Shown: positions 43,596-57,363, counted from the first letter of the stretch. The stretch: DNA of 64,000 nucleotides from Nocardiopsis ganjiahuensis DSM 45031 (GCF_000341085.1 NZ_ANBA01000002.1:1-64000), one strand, 5' to 3'. The notes: generated by a model from the sequence alone, not told the origin. Numbers and translations: made by a program.

Positions 43596-43781
43596 GGCCC
43601 CGTCCCGCCCCACCTCCCGCGCCCTGTCCGGAAGGGGACGTTCCTACGCCGAGCGGAGCGGTTGCCCCCTCGTGAGGAGCCCGTCTCCCCCAAAGGTCGT
43701 AGGCGGATCACCGATCTGCGGCCGATGTGCCGGGCGGGTGCGTTTCGCGAAGCTGGGATCACACCACCGGAAGGAAGAACC

Positions 43782-45818
43782 GTGATCCCCGCGAAGACCA
43801 CCCCGCGCGCCGTTCCGAGGGCCGCCTCAGGTGCCGCCCCGAGGGCCGTGTCGAGAGCTGCCTCATGGGCCGCGGCACTGGGCGCCCTCGCTGTGCTCGC
43901 CTCCGGCTGCGCAGCCCCGGCGGCCGACGGCGTTCCCTCCCCCGGCACCCCGGTACCCGCCGCCGACCTCACCGAGCAGGACGTCAACGCCTGGCTCGAC
44001 GGGCTGGTACCCGCCGCGCTGGAACGCACGGACATCCCCGGGGCAGCGGTCTCCGTCGTCCACGACGGCGAACTTCTCACCGCCCGCGGCTACGGGCACG
44101 CCGACACGGGGACCGACGGGGGTGAGCCGGTGCCCGTCGACCCGGAGGACACCCTCTTCCGGGTCGGCTCCGTCTCCAAGCTGTTCACCGCCACGGCGAT
44201 GATGCAACTGGTGGAGGAGGGCAGGGTCGACCTCGACACCGACATCCACGAGTACCTCGATTTCACCGTCCCCACCGAGTTCGACGAACCCGTCACCGTG
44301 CGCCACCTGCTGACCCACACGCCCGGCTTCGAGGAACGCGTCGCGGGGCTGATCCTCTTCGACGGTTCCGAGGCCGACCTGGGAGAACGCCTTCGCACCG
44401 ACCCGCCCGAACAGGTCTACCCGCCCGGCACCGTCCCGGCCTACTCCAACTACGGCAACGCCCTGGTCGGCTACATCGTCGAACGGGTCAGCGGAACGCC
44501 CTTCGAGGAGTACGTGGGCGAGCACGTGCTGGAGCCGGCGGGTATGACCTCCTCCACCTTCGTCCAGCCGCTCCCGGAGCCGCTCCGCGACCGCATGGCC
44601 GGCGGCTACGAGGCCACCGGGACCCCGGCCGCTCCGTTCGAGACCGTGACGGAGGCCCCCGCGGGCGCGCTGACCTCCTCGGCCACTGACATGGCACGGT
44701 TCATGCTCGCGCACATGGAACAGGCGGACCGCGAGGAGGAGCTGCTGGAGCCCGGGACCCTGGAGCAGATGCACTCCCCCGCTCTCGACGCCGACTCCCT
44801 GGGAACCCTGGCCCAGGGCTCCCGGATGACCCTGGGGTTCTTCGAGGAGGACCGCAACGGCCACCGCATCATCGGGCACGGCGGTGACACGAACTACTTC
44901 CACAGTGAGATGCAGATCCTCCCGGAGGAGGGCACCGGGGTCTTCGTGACCCTCAACGGAAGCGGCAACACCGCCATGGCCAGCCACCTCCTGCGCCTGG
45001 ACGTCGTGGACGGCTTCTTCGACCGCTACTTCCCCGCCGAGGAAGCGGGTGGCGGAGGCGGGCCGGTGGAGGAGACCGCCGCCGAGCACGCCGCCCTGGC
45101 CCAGGGCACCTATGTGAGCTCCCGGGCGATGCACAGCACGTTCCTGTCCGCCATCGACGTCCTGGGCGAGACGCGGGTGCGTGCGCTCGCCGACGGGAGG
45201 ATCCTGGTCTCCCCCGGCCCGGAGACGTTCGTGCCGACGGTCTACGAGGAGATCGAACCGTGGGTGTGGCGTGAGGTCGGGGGCCAGAGCGTGCTCTCGA
45301 TGCGGCCCGCCGAGGACGGCGAGAGCGTGGAGGCGATCGGTTACGCGTCGGCGTTCACCCTGCTGCGCGCCGACCCCGAACGCCAGGCGGCACTGGCCGT
45401 GCCGATCATCCTCGCCTCCGTGGCCGTGCTCCTGGTGGCGGTGCTGTCATGGCCGATCAGGGCCGTACGGCGCCGTGTCCTCTCCCTGCCCGCGCGGGGC
45501 CGGGACGGACGCCTGGCCCGCGTGCTGGCCCGGGTCGGCGCGGGTTGCGCCCTGACGGCGCTAATCTCCTGGGCAGTGGTCATCGTTCTCGTCCTGGGTT
45601 TCCAAGAGGTGCCCGCCATAGCGGTGCGATCGGTGCAGGGGCTGCAGGTGCTGGGCCTCCTGGCGATCCTCCCGGCGGCTTGGACGGTGTTCCACGACGT
45701 CCGCCACCGTGAGGGTTGGAAGCGCTGGGTGGGGAGCGCGCTCGTCCTGGCCGCCCTGTTGGGCGTGCAGTGGTTCGCGATCACCTTCGGGCTGCTGTCC
45801 CCGAGCGTGTCGTACTGA
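43782..45818 (+). CDS. Lipoprotein serine hydrolase (class C beta-lactamase/PBP-like) with C-terminal membrane helices
   Basis: 678 residues from GTG at 43782 after GGAAGGAAG. Residues 20-47 are a signal sequence ending in a lipobox LASGC, so the enzyme faces the outside, lipid-anchored. Catalytic motifs of the family: Ser-x-x-Lys in GSVSKLF near residue 130, Tyr-x-Asn in YSNYGN near 221 and GHGGDT near 366. After the hydrolase domain (~residue 420) comes a beta domain, and from about residue 530 four membrane helices. Probably a D-amino-peptidase or esterase on wall material. Directly upstream of a second two-component pair. Confidence 0.88.
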   Translation: MIPAKTTPRAVPRAASGAAPRAVSRAASWAAALGALAVLASGCAAPAADGVPSPGTPVPAADLTEQDVNAWLDGLVPAALERTDIPGAAVSVVHDGELLTARGYGHADTGTDGGEPVPVDPEDTLFRVGSVSKLFTATAMMQLVEEGRVDLDTDIHEYLDFTVPTEFDEPVTVRHLLTHTPGFEERVAGLILFDGSEADLGERLRTDPPEQVYPPGTVPAYSNYGNALVGYIVERVSGTPFEEYVGEHVLEPAGMTSSTFVQPLPEPLRDRMAGGYEATGTPAAPFETVTEAPAGALTSSATDMARFMLAHMEQADREEELLEPGTLEQMHSPALDADSLGTLAQGSRMTLGFFEEDRNGHRIIGHGGDTNYFHSEMQILPEEGTGVFVTLNGSGNTAMASHLLRLDVVDGFFDRYFPAEEAGGGGGPVEETAAEHAALAQGTYVSSRAMHSTFLSAIDVLGETRVRALADGRILVSPGPETFVPTVYEEIEPWVWREVGGQSVLSMRPAEDGESVEAIGYASAFTLLRADPERQAALAVPIILASVAVLLVAVLSWPIRAVRRRVLSLPARGRDGRLARVLARVGAGCALTALISWAVVIVLVLGFQEVPAIAVRSVQGLQVLGLLAILPAAWTVFHDVRHREGWKRWVGSALVLAALLGVQWFAITFGLLSPSVSY

Positions 45819-45868
45819 GCTCCGAGACCGCGGCAGTGGCCGTGACCGAACGAACGGGAGACCCGACG

Positions 45869-47224
45869 ATGAGCGACCGTGATCACGCGGCGGTGACGGT
45901 GTCGGATCCCCCGTTCGCCGGTGCGGCGAACCGGATCGACGAACTGTTGTACCGCTGCGGGCTGCGCGGGGAGACTCTCCGCGACTGCGCCCTGGGTGTG
46001 CTGGTGGCGGCGCTTTCCGTCGGGCTGCTGTGGGCGTCACTGACACCGCTGGCGGTTCTGGAGGGGGTTCTGGTCCCCAGGGAGTCGGCGCTCGTCCTCA
46101 CCGTCGTGTTGACCGCGCAGTCCCTTCTGCTGTGCCTGCGCCGCTCGCGTCCGCTCCTGTGCGTGCTGGGGGTCACCTCGCTCCAGGTACTGATCGTGGC
46201 GCTCCTGCCCGCCGGAATCGGGTTCCAGGGACTCGCCCTGTTCGTCGCCGTCTACACCTGCGGCACCCGGCTGGCCCCGTTCCGGCTCGCGGCGGTCCTC
46301 CTGTCCTGCGTGCTGGTGCACGCTGTGGCCGGGGGCCTGGCCATGGGGCGGCTGGCGCCCTCGGTCTCCCCTTTGGTCCCGGGGGAGAGCGACCTGGCCC
46401 TGGGGGTGGGTTTCGTGGTTTCGGGCATCGCGTCGTTCGTGGTTCCGGCGCTGTTCGGCGCCTACGTGGGAACACGGCGCCGCTATGTCGAACTGCTGAG
46501 GACGCGCGCGGCCGAGGAGGCCCGGGCACAGCACGAGCGGCTGGAGAACGTCGTCCGCGCCGAGCGCACCCGGATGGCCCGCGAACTCCACGACATCGCC
46601 GCCCACCACCTGTCCGGCATGGTCGTGCAGGCGGGGGCGGCCGAGCGGCTGGTGGGCCGCGACGACCAGGCGGCCCGCGAGGCGATGAACTGGGTCCGGA
46701 CCCAGGGCAGGGAGACCCTCGACAGCCTGCGCCTGGTCGTGGGGGCGCTGCGCGACCCGGGTGAGGAGACCGAAGGGCTGCGGCACCGGGGCGAGCCCGG
46801 CGCCCGGGGAGCGCCCGTGCCGGGACTGGCCGCACTCGACCGGCTCGTCGCCGCCGAGCGGGAGCTGGGCACGGCCCTCGAGGTCACGCGGGAGGGCGAA
46901 CCGTACCCGCTGCCCCCGATCGCCGACGTCACCGCCTACCGGGTCGTGCAGGAGTCGTTGTCCAACGCGCGCGACCACGCCCGCGGGGCGCCCGTCCGGA
47001 TGGCGCTGCGCTACGAGCCCTCACGGGTGGCCCTGGAGGTGGAGAACGGTCCGGGCGGTACCCGGGACACCGGCCGGGAGCACCGCGGCCTCGGGGTTCT
47101 GGGCATGCGTGAACGCGCACAGGTGGTCGGCGCGGCGCTGGAGACCGGGCCGACCGGAGCCGGAGGCTGGCGGGTGCGGTGGGAGGTACCGGTGGAGCGG
47201 GACGAGCGGAGGAGCCAACGGTGA
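45869..47224 (+). CDS. Sensor histidine kinase (NarL-partner type)
   Basis: 451 residues from ATG at 45869. About six membrane helices up to residue ~205, then the HisKA_3 box RMARELHDIAAHHLSGMVVQ with its histidine near 239, and HATPase_c (VVQESLSNARDHARG, GLGVLGMRERA). No large external sensor, so it probably detects membrane or wall state. Lies 50 bases after the serine hydrolase, suggesting one operon, and overlaps the regulator that follows. Confidence 0.9.
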   Translation: MSDRDHAAVTVSDPPFAGAANRIDELLYRCGLRGETLRDCALGVLVAALSVGLLWASLTPLAVLEGVLVPRESALVLTVVLTAQSLLLCLRRSRPLLCVLGVTSLQVLIVALLPAGIGFQGLALFVAVYTCGTRLAPFRLAAVLLSCVLVHAVAGGLAMGRLAPSVSPLVPGESDLALGVGFVVSGIASFVVPALFGAYVGTRRRYVELLRTRAAEEARAQHERLENVVRAERTRMARELHDIAAHHLSGMVVQAGAAERLVGRDDQAAREAMNWVRTQGRETLDSLRLVVGALRDPGEETEGLRHRGEPGARGAPVPGLAALDRLVAAERELGTALEVTREGEPYPLPPIADVTAYRVVQESLSNARDHARGAPVRMALRYEPSRVALEVENGPGGTRDTGREHRGLGVLGMRERAQVVGAALETGPTGAGGWRVRWEVPVERDERRSQR

Positions 47225-47877
47225 TCAGGGTTCTGCTGGTGGACGACCAGGCCATCGTCCGGGCGGGGTTCCGGGTGATCCTGAACCTCGCCGAGGACAT
47301 CGAGGTGGTCGGCGAGGCCGGGGACGGGCCCACCGCGGTGGAGCTCGCCGCCCGGCTCCAGCCCGACGTCATCTGCATGGACGTGCGCATGCCCGGGGGC
47401 GACGGGCTCTCCGCGACCCGGGAGATCCTCGACAGGACCGCGGGGAGGCGGCCCGAGGTCCTCGTCGTCACCACGTTCGACCTGGACGAGTACGTGTTCG
47501 GCGCGCTGGAGGCGGGCGCGGCCGGGTTCGTGCTCAAGGACACCGACCCCGACGACCTCGTGGACGCGGTCCGCGGGCTCGCCCGGGGCCAGGGCCTGGT
47601 GGACCGGTCGGTGACCCGCCGTGTGATGCGGGAGTTCGCCCGGCGCCGCCCGCCGAGCACCGACGACTCCGACGCCCTGGCCCTGCTCACCGCACGCGAG
47701 GCCGACATCGTGCGGATGCTCGCGAAGGGGATGTCGAACGCGGAGATCGCCGGGGCGCTGTTCATCGAGACCAGCACGGTGAAGTCGCACCTGGGCCGGG
47801 CCATGGCCAAGATCGGGGCCCGCGACCGCCTCCAGACCGTCGTCTGGGCCTACCGCACCGGTGTGGCCAGGCCCTGA
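47221..47877 (+). CDS. Response regulator, NarL/LuxR type
   Basis: 218 residues from GTG at 47221, overlapping the kinase stop. Receiver: VDDQAIVRAGF, phospho-acceptor in CMDVRMPGGDGL near residue 53 and Lys in GFVLKDTDPDD. LuxR helix-turn-helix: LTAREADIVRMLAKGMSNAEIA then ETSTVKSHLGRAMAKIGARDR. Targets not evident; the upstream serine hydrolase is the nearest candidate. Confidence 0.93.
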   Translation: MIRVLLVDDQAIVRAGFRVILNLAEDIEVVGEAGDGPTAVELAARLQPDVICMDVRMPGGDGLSATREILDRTAGRRPEVLVVTTFDLDEYVFGALEAGAAGFVLKDTDPDDLVDAVRGLARGQGLVDRSVTRRVMREFARRRPPSTDDSDALALLTAREADIVRMLAKGMSNAEIAGALFIETSTVKSHLGRAMAKIGARDRLQTVVWAYRTGVARP

Positions 47878-47941
47878 CACCTCACCCGGAGCCCCGCTCC
47901 TGAGCCGTCCTGCCCCGGGTCCTCGCGGCCCCGAACACAGA

Positions 47942-47975
47942 GGACCGGCCCGACCTGTGCAGGTCGGGCCGGTCC
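47942..47975. terminator. Strong hairpin terminator
   Basis: GGACCGGCCCGACCTG (47942-47957) pairs fully with CAGGTCGGGCCGGTCC (47960-47975). It separates the response regulator from the convergent katG gene. Confidence 0.8.
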
Positions 47976-48042
47976 GGGTTCTGTGAACCCGGGGGTCATC
48001 GCCCGGGGGCTCCGGGAGCCCGGGACAGAAACCCCGTCGGAA

Positions 48043-50728
<2,686 letters not shown>

Positions 50729-50764
50729 ACCCAGGAGTCTGCCGCCTTTTCTGGAATTAGTCAA
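50729..50764 (-). promoter_or_regulatory. furA promoter/operator, leaderless
   Basis: Minus strand TTGACT (50764-50759), a 17-base spacer and CAGACT (50741-50736), seven bases before the ATG. The TTGACTAATTCCAGAAAA stretch closely resembles the conserved FurA-binding sequence before furA in other actinobacteria (recalled, not searched). Confidence 0.65.
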
Positions 50765-50848
50765 ATGATGGAGTTGATCTGGTATAGCCCTGAGCAAGGG
50801 TCTCCGGATAGCCTCCCGCGGAGAACCGGACGCCCGGAGGAGACGCGG

Positions 50849-52531
50849 ATGACCATCAGCCGAATCGCCGACGAACTCATGGACGCCGTGTTCGACGCCC
50901 ATCCCGTCAAGGCCTCACTGCTGGGCGTGCGCGACCGCGAGGACCGGCTGCCCGACCACTCCGAGGCCGGCGAGGCCGCGCAGGGCCGCCGGTTCGCGGA
51001 CCTGGCCGCGAAGGCCGAGGCGGTCGACCCGGGCTCCCTGGACGAGGGCGACCGCGTCACCCGGGCGGTGGTCCTGCACCAGGCGGAGGCCGAGCTGACC
51101 CGGATCGGGACCCGCGGGGTCGAACACCACGTCTCCGGGTCCTTCCTCACGCCCGCCGTCGGCACCCTGTCGAACCTGGCCGTGCTCGGCGTCACCGAAC
51201 CCGCCCACGCCGACGGCTACCTGGCCCGCCTGGCCGGCCTGCCCGCCCTGTTCGACACCCTCGCCGAGCGGCACCGCGCCGGGGCCGCCGCCGGCCGGCC
51301 GCCCGTGCGCCGACTGGCAGAGGCCGCCGCCGAACACCTCACCCGGCGCCTGGCCTCCCCCGAGGAGGACCCCCTGCGCGGCCCCGGCCCCGGTCCGGAG
51401 CCGGAGTTCGACGCAGCGGCCTTCCGTGCCGAGCGGGACCGGCTCCTGGCCGGGGTCGTCCGCCCGGCCCTGGCCCGCTACCGCGACACCCTCGCCGAAC
51501 TCGCACCGCACGGCCGCCCCGACGACCGCGCCGGACTGTGCCGGCTGCCCGGCGGCGAGGACGACTACTCCCGTCTGGTCCGGACCCACACCACCACGGC
51601 GCGCACGCCCGACGAACTGCACCGGACCGGACTCGACCTCCTGGAGCGGATCGACGAGGAGTACGCGCGCGTCGGCCGCCGGGTGTTCGGCACCGGTGAT
51701 CCGGCGCGGGTCCGCGACCGGCTGCGCACCGACCCGGCGATGCGCTGGCGCGACGCCGACGAACTCCTCGCGGCCACCCGCGCCACCGTCGAGCGCGCCG
51801 AGCGGGCGGCGCCGCACTGGTTCGGCCGACTGCCGTCCCAGCGCTGCACGGTCCGTCCGACCCCCGCGGCCGAGGCTCCCAGCGCCCCGGTCGCCCACTA
51901 CATGGCACCGGCCCTGGACGGCAGCCGGCCGGGCACCTACTTCGTCAACACCCACGGCGCGGACCGGCGGGACCGGCACAGCGCGGAGGCGATCGCCTTC
52001 CACGAGGCCGTCCCGGGCCACCACCTCCAGCTGACCACCGCCCAGGAACTGACCGGGCTGCCGCTGCTGCGCCGCCTCGCCTCGGTCACGGTGTTCGACG
52101 AGGGCTGGGGGCTGTACGCGGAGCGGCTGGCCGACGAGATGGGCCTGTACGGCGACGACGTCGCCCGACTGGGCATGCTCAGCGAGGACTCGCTGCGCGC
52201 CTGCCGCCTGGTCGCCGACACCGGACTGCACGCCAGGGGGTGGAGCCGGCAGCGGGCGGTGGACTTCATGACCGCCCGAACCGCCACCAACCCGCTGGAG
52301 ATCACGGCCGAGGTCGACGGGTTCCTCGCCTCCCCCGGCCGGGCTCTGGCCTACATGGTCGGCCGGATGGAGATCCAGCGCATCCGGACCTCGGCGGAGT
52401 CCGCGCTGGGCGGGCGGTTCGACGTCAGGGCCTTCCACGACACCGTGCTGGGCCACGGCCCGGTGCCCATGGGCGTGCTCGACGACGTGGTCCGCGCCTG
52501 GACCGAACGGCAGACGGGCGGCGGGCGTTGA
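50849..52531 (+). CDS. DUF885 family (metallopeptidase-like) protein
   Basis: 560 residues from ATG at 50849 after CGGAGGAG. DUF885 pattern: a long helical body with the zinc-type motif AFHEAVPGHHLQL near residue 388, an earlier YFVNTHG strand and a later VFDEGWGLYAERLADEMG supplying a third ligand. This gluzincin-like arrangement suggests a carboxypeptidase-like enzyme, though few members are characterised. No signal peptide. Divergent from furA with about 120 bases between. Confidence 0.9.
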   Translation: MTISRIADELMDAVFDAHPVKASLLGVRDREDRLPDHSEAGEAAQGRRFADLAAKAEAVDPGSLDEGDRVTRAVVLHQAEAELTRIGTRGVEHHVSGSFLTPAVGTLSNLAVLGVTEPAHADGYLARLAGLPALFDTLAERHRAGAAAGRPPVRRLAEAAAEHLTRRLASPEEDPLRGPGPGPEPEFDAAAFRAERDRLLAGVVRPALARYRDTLAELAPHGRPDDRAGLCRLPGGEDDYSRLVRTHTTTARTPDELHRTGLDLLERIDEEYARVGRRVFGTGDPARVRDRLRTDPAMRWRDADELLAATRATVERAERAAPHWFGRLPSQRCTVRPTPAAEAPSAPVAHYMAPALDGSRPGTYFVNTHGADRRDRHSAEAIAFHEAVPGHHLQLTTAQELTGLPLLRRLASVTVFDEGWGLYAERLADEMGLYGDDVARLGMLSEDSLRACRLVADTGLHARGWSRQRAVDFMTARTATNPLEITAEVDGFLASPGRALAYMVGRMEIQRIRTSAESALGGRFDVRAFHDTVLGHGPVPMGVLDDVVRAWTERQTGGGR

Positions 52532-52546
52532 CCCTCCCCCGCCGTG

Positions 52547-53053
52547 TCAGGCCGTGATACGCCCCCGGTCCAGGAGGGCCCGGCGGACCCGGGCGGCCTG
52601 GGCGGTGGCCTCGGCCGGGTCGGTGTCCAGGACTCCGTTCTCCGTCATCAGTGCGTGGAACTGCTGCTCCCCGTAGGGGACGCCGGGCGGCAGGGCGGCG
52701 ATGTGCCAGTGCAGATGGGAGTTGCCCTGTCGGCTGCCGAGGGAGAGCAGGTAGGTGCGCTCGGTCTCGAAGACCTCCTCGACGGCGAGCGCCACCTCCC
52801 GGACCACCAGCATGGTTCGGAGATAGGCGGCCTCGTCGAGGTCCCGGACGACGTGCTCCAGGTGGGGCTTGGGCGCCACCAGGGTGCGCCCGGGGAGCGT
52901 GGGGTAACGGTCGAAGAAGGCGATGTGGTTCTCGTCCTCGAACACCACCTCGTGCTCGAACCCCGGCTCACCGGCCAGGAGGGCGCAGATGAAACAGGGG
53001 CCGTTGCGGGTCCGCTCGGTGTAGGCCTCGATGTCCATGGGCCGCCGCTCCAT
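52547..53053 (-). CDS. HIT-family (histidine triad) protein
   Basis: 168 residues from ATG at 53053, with AGGAG seven bases upstream; ATG at 53038 is an alternative. An N-terminal CFICALLAGEPG zinc-type Cys pair precedes HVVRDLDE and the histidine triad GNSHLHWHIAALPPG. Such proteins hydrolyse or transfer nucleotide phosphoramidates or AMP-linked compounds. Substrate unknown. Confidence 0.92.
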   Translation of the reverse strand: MERRPMDIEAYTERTRNGPCFICALLAGEPGFEHEVVFEDENHIAFFDRYPTLPGRTLVAPKPHLEHVVRDLDEAAYLRTMLVVREVALAVEEVFETERTYLLSLGSRQGNSHLHWHIAALPPGVPYGEQQFHALMTENGVLDTDPAEATAQAARVRRALLDRGRITA

Positions 53054-53133
53054 GCGGGCGCTCCTGTCGTCGGGGGTCGGGGCAGGCCCAGGGCCGGGGG
53101 AAGCACAGGGCCGGGGCGGGAACAGGGTAACGA

Positions 53134-53151
53134 GTAGGGGGCACCCCCTAC
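53134..53151. promoter_or_regulatory. 18-bp palindrome between divergent genes
   Basis: GTAGGGGGCACCCCCTAC, eight-base perfect arms around CA, in the region shared by the HIT gene and the methyltransferase gene. Looks like an operator for a dimeric regulator; identity unknown. Confidence 0.4.
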
Positions 53152-53228
53152 CAAGGTCGCTGGTCCCGGGGCCCGCGCAGGTGCCAGACTCGGCGGTCCG
53201 CGCCTCGACACCACTGAGGAGGAACCGC

Positions 53229-53996
53229 GTGGAGAGCATGACCCCGGAGGCCTTCGACGCCCAGTTCCGGGCCCAGCACCGCAGCCTGCTGCTCGGGGAG
53301 CTGTGGGCGAACGCCTGGGGCGAGCAGTACCCCGCCGAGGTGGCGCCCTCCAGCGGCTGCCCGTGGCGCCTGCTCGGACTCATGGTCGCGTCCCTGCGCC
53401 CCGCACCCGGGTCCGCACTCGTCGACCTGGGCTGCGGCCTGGGCGGGCCGGGCCTGTGGCTGGCGCGGGCGACCGGGACACGGCTGGTGGGAGTGGACTG
53501 GTCCGCTGCGGCGGTGGGGATCGCCCGCGAGCGCGCGCACGCCTGGCTGCCTTCGGCCCGGGTCCGGTTCCGCACGGGGACCTTCGACGCCACCGGGCTC
53601 GACACGGCCTCGGCCGACAGTGTGATCAGCGTCGACGCCCTGGCCCTGGCACCGGACCCGCACGCCGCGCTCACCGAGGTGCGGCGGGTGCTGCGTCCGG
53701 GCGGACGCCTGCTGTTCACAGCGGCCGAGCCGGCCGCGGGGCTGGGGCCGGGCGGGGAATCGGCCTGGACGGAGCCGCTGCGCGCGGCCGGGCTCGTCCC
53801 CGGGACACGTCACGAACTCCCCGGCGAGGACGCGGCATGGGGGCGGCTCTACGCGTCCGTCCGCGAGCACCAGCGGGAGCTGCGCGCGCAGATGGGGGAC
53901 GTGGCCACCGACACCCTGCTCGCCGAGGCCGATGCGGTCCAGCCGTACCTGGAAGAGTTGTCCTGGGGCGCGGTCGGGGCCTCCGCCCCCGCCTGA
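53229..53996 (+). CDS. SAM-dependent methyltransferase
   Basis: 255 residues from GTG at 53229, preceded by GAGGAGG, which favours it over the ATG at 53238. Class I methyltransferase: motif I LVDLGCGLGGPGLWLAR near residue 65, motif II VGVDWSAAAVGIAR, then SVISVDALALAP and RVLRPGGRLLFTA. Acceptor unknown; the fold resembles small-molecule (UbiE/MenG-like) enzymes. Stands alone between HIT and argG. Confidence 0.9.
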   Translation: MESMTPEAFDAQFRAQHRSLLLGELWANAWGEQYPAEVAPSSGCPWRLLGLMVASLRPAPGSALVDLGCGLGGPGLWLARATGTRLVGVDWSAAAVGIARERAHAWLPSARVRFRTGTFDATGLDTASADSVISVDALALAPDPHAALTEVRRVLRPGGRLLFTAAEPAAGLGPGGESAWTEPLRAAGLVPGTRHELPGEDAAWGRLYASVREHQRELRAQMGDVATDTLLAEADAVQPYLEELSWGAVGASAPA

Positions 53997-54015
53997 CCGC
54001 GACGGTGCTCACGCG

Positions 54016-54052
54016 CGTCCGCCCCGCCCGGGTGTCCCAGGCGGGGCGGACG
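54016..54052. terminator. Hairpin terminator
   Basis: CGTCCGCCCCGCC (54016-54028) pairs with GGCGGGGCGGACG (54040-54052), a perfect 13-base stem between the convergent methyltransferase and argG genes. Confidence 0.75.
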
Positions 54053-54102
54053 GGACGGTCGGGGCGAACGCGCGCCGACGTGGCTTTCGCCGGTCCGACC
54101 GG

Positions 54103-55587
<1,485 letters not shown>

Positions 55588-55707
55588 CCAGTGCCGTGAC
55601 CTCGCCCGGATCCCCTGCCCCGCAGCGGGTCCGGACCGGTTACCCGGGCGTTCTACGGGTACACCACAAGCCCAACCCCAGTGCCACCCAAACCCCTTGG
55701 AGGCACA

Positions 55708-55878
55708 GTGTTCGCGATCATCGCGGCGGTGCTGTTCGGCATCGCAGTCCTCTTCGAGATCCTCGGCCTGAACATCGAGGGCATCGTGACGACCACCACC
55801 CTCATGCTCACCGGACTGATCTTCCTCGCCCTGCACATAGGCGGCTACGGAACCCGCACGGGGCGCCGACGCCGCTGA
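55708..55878 (+). CDS. Small conserved-type membrane protein
   Basis: 56 residues from GTG at 55708 with GGAGG five bases upstream. Two membrane helices (residues 2-18 and 26-47: FAIIAAVLFGIAVLFEIL and TTLMLTGLIFLALHI) with a basic tail GTRTGRRRR. Such two-helix proteins are frequent in actinomycetes; the role is unknown. Stands alone between argG and anmK. Confidence 0.7.
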   Translation: MFAIIAAVLFGIAVLFEILGLNIEGIVTTTTLMLTGLIFLALHIGGYGTRTGRRRR

Positions 55879-56013
55879 GCCGAAAGGGCACCGGTCCCGG
55901 CACGACCGTCGCACACGGTGCGACGTCGCCCGGTGGGTGCCTGACCGGGGCGGGCCGGGTATCGTCCACGGACGGGCACCCAGCCCGCCCCGACCTCTGC
56001 TGTAGGAGCCCCA

Positions 56014-57195
56014 TTGATCGTCATCGGTGCGTCCTCCGGGACCTCGGCGGACGGCATCGACGTCGCCGCCGCCCGCCTCGACCTGGAGGAGGGCGGCGAA
56101 CGCGTCCGACTGGTCCCGTTGGGGTTCCGGACCACGCCCTACTCGGACTCCCTCTACGAGGAGATCCGCGGCGCCCTCCCGCCGGCCGCCACCACCATGG
56201 AGACCGTCTGCCGGCTGGACACCCGGATCGGCCAGGAGTTCGCGGCGGCGGTGGCCGGCGGCATCGAGGAGTTCGCCGACGGGCGGGCCGACCTGGTCGC
56301 CTCACACGGCCAGACCCTCTTCCACTGGGCCGACGGCAACACCGTCCACGGCACCCTCCAACTCGGCCAGCCCGCCTGGATCGCCGAGGCAACCGGCCTT
56401 CCCGTGGTCTCGGACCTGCGGGTGGCCGACGTGGCCGCCGGGGGCCAGGGCGCTCCGCTGGCGAGCACCCTGGACCTGCTGCTGCTCGCCGGCAGCCCCG
56501 AACCGACCGCCGCCCTCAACCTCGGCGGCATCGCCAACGTGACGGTGGTCCGCGAGGGGGAACCGCCCCGGGCCTTCGACACCGGTCCCGCCAACGCCCT
56601 CGTGGACGCCGCCATGCGCCTGGTCACGGACGGGCGGGCCGACTTCGACGCTGACGGGGCCCTCGCCCGGACCGGCCGCCCCGACCCCGCGCTCCTGGAC
56701 CACCTGCTCGCCGAGCCGTACTACCGGCTGGCCCCGCCCAAGACCACCGGGCTGGAGCTGTTCGGCCCCGACCACCTCGACGCGGCCCTCGAGATCGCCG
56801 GCAGGCCCTCCGACGGGGACCTGCTCGCGACCCTGGTGGAGGTCACCGCCGTCACCGTCGCCGACGCGCTGCGCCCCTTCGGGGTGAAGGACGTGCTCGC
56901 CTCCGGCGGCGGCACCCGCAACCCCGTGCTGATGGAGCGGCTGGCCGCCCGGCTCGCCCCCGCGCGGCTGGACTCCTCCGACCGGCTCGGCCTGGACGGC
57001 GACGCCAAGGAGGCCTACCTGTTCGCCCTGATCGGGTTCCTCAGCTGGCACGGGCTGGCCGGATCCGTCCCGGACTGCACCGGCGCCCTCCGGGCCCCGA
57101 TCGCCGGGCGCATCACCCCCGGCACCGCACCGCTGCGCATGCCCGAACCCGCCGCCACCCCCCGCCGCCTGTACGTCGAGGCCTCGGACGGCTGA
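56014..57195 (+). CDS. anmK: Anhydro-N-acetylmuramic acid kinase
   Basis: 393 residues from TTG at 56014, with GTAGGAG six bases upstream and no better start. Phosphorylates 1,6-anhydro-MurNAc for cell-wall recycling. Family motifs: IGASSGTSADGIDVAAARL at the start, ASHGQTLFHW, LNLGGIANVTVV, FDTGPANALVDAAM and the C-terminal ASGGGTRNPVLMERL plus DAKEAYLFALIGFL. Length is normal. No other recycling genes nearby. Confidence 0.93.
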   Translation: MIVIGASSGTSADGIDVAAARLDLEEGGERVRLVPLGFRTTPYSDSLYEEIRGALPPAATTMETVCRLDTRIGQEFAAAVAGGIEEFADGRADLVASHGQTLFHWADGNTVHGTLQLGQPAWIAEATGLPVVSDLRVADVAAGGQGAPLASTLDLLLLAGSPEPTAALNLGGIANVTVVREGEPPRAFDTGPANALVDAAMRLVTDGRADFDADGALARTGRPDPALLDHLLAEPYYRLAPPKTTGLELFGPDHLDAALEIAGRPSDGDLLATLVEVTAVTVADALRPFGVKDVLASGGGTRNPVLMERLAARLAPARLDSSDRLGLDGDAKEAYLFALIGFLSWHGLAGSVPDCTGALRAPIAGRITPGTAPLRMPEPAATPRRLYVEASDG

Positions 57196-57326
57196 CCCCG
57201 ACCACCCCGCTCCCTGCCCCAGCCCTCGCCCCGGAGGACACCGGGCGAACCGATGGGCGCGTCGTCATCGCCGCGAACCCGCCGACCGGGAGGAGGACCG
57301 CGGCTCCGCCTCCCGGCGGGTCCGGC

Positions 57327-57363
57327 TTGACCTTTTTCAGTCCGACCGGCCTAAAATAAGAAT
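57327..57363 (+). promoter_or_regulatory. TetR gene promoter, leaderless
   Basis: TTGACC at 57327-57332, a 19-base spacer and TAAAAT at 57352-57357, six bases before the ATG at 57364. The spacer is longer than usual, so activity may depend on a regulator. Confidence 0.5.
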
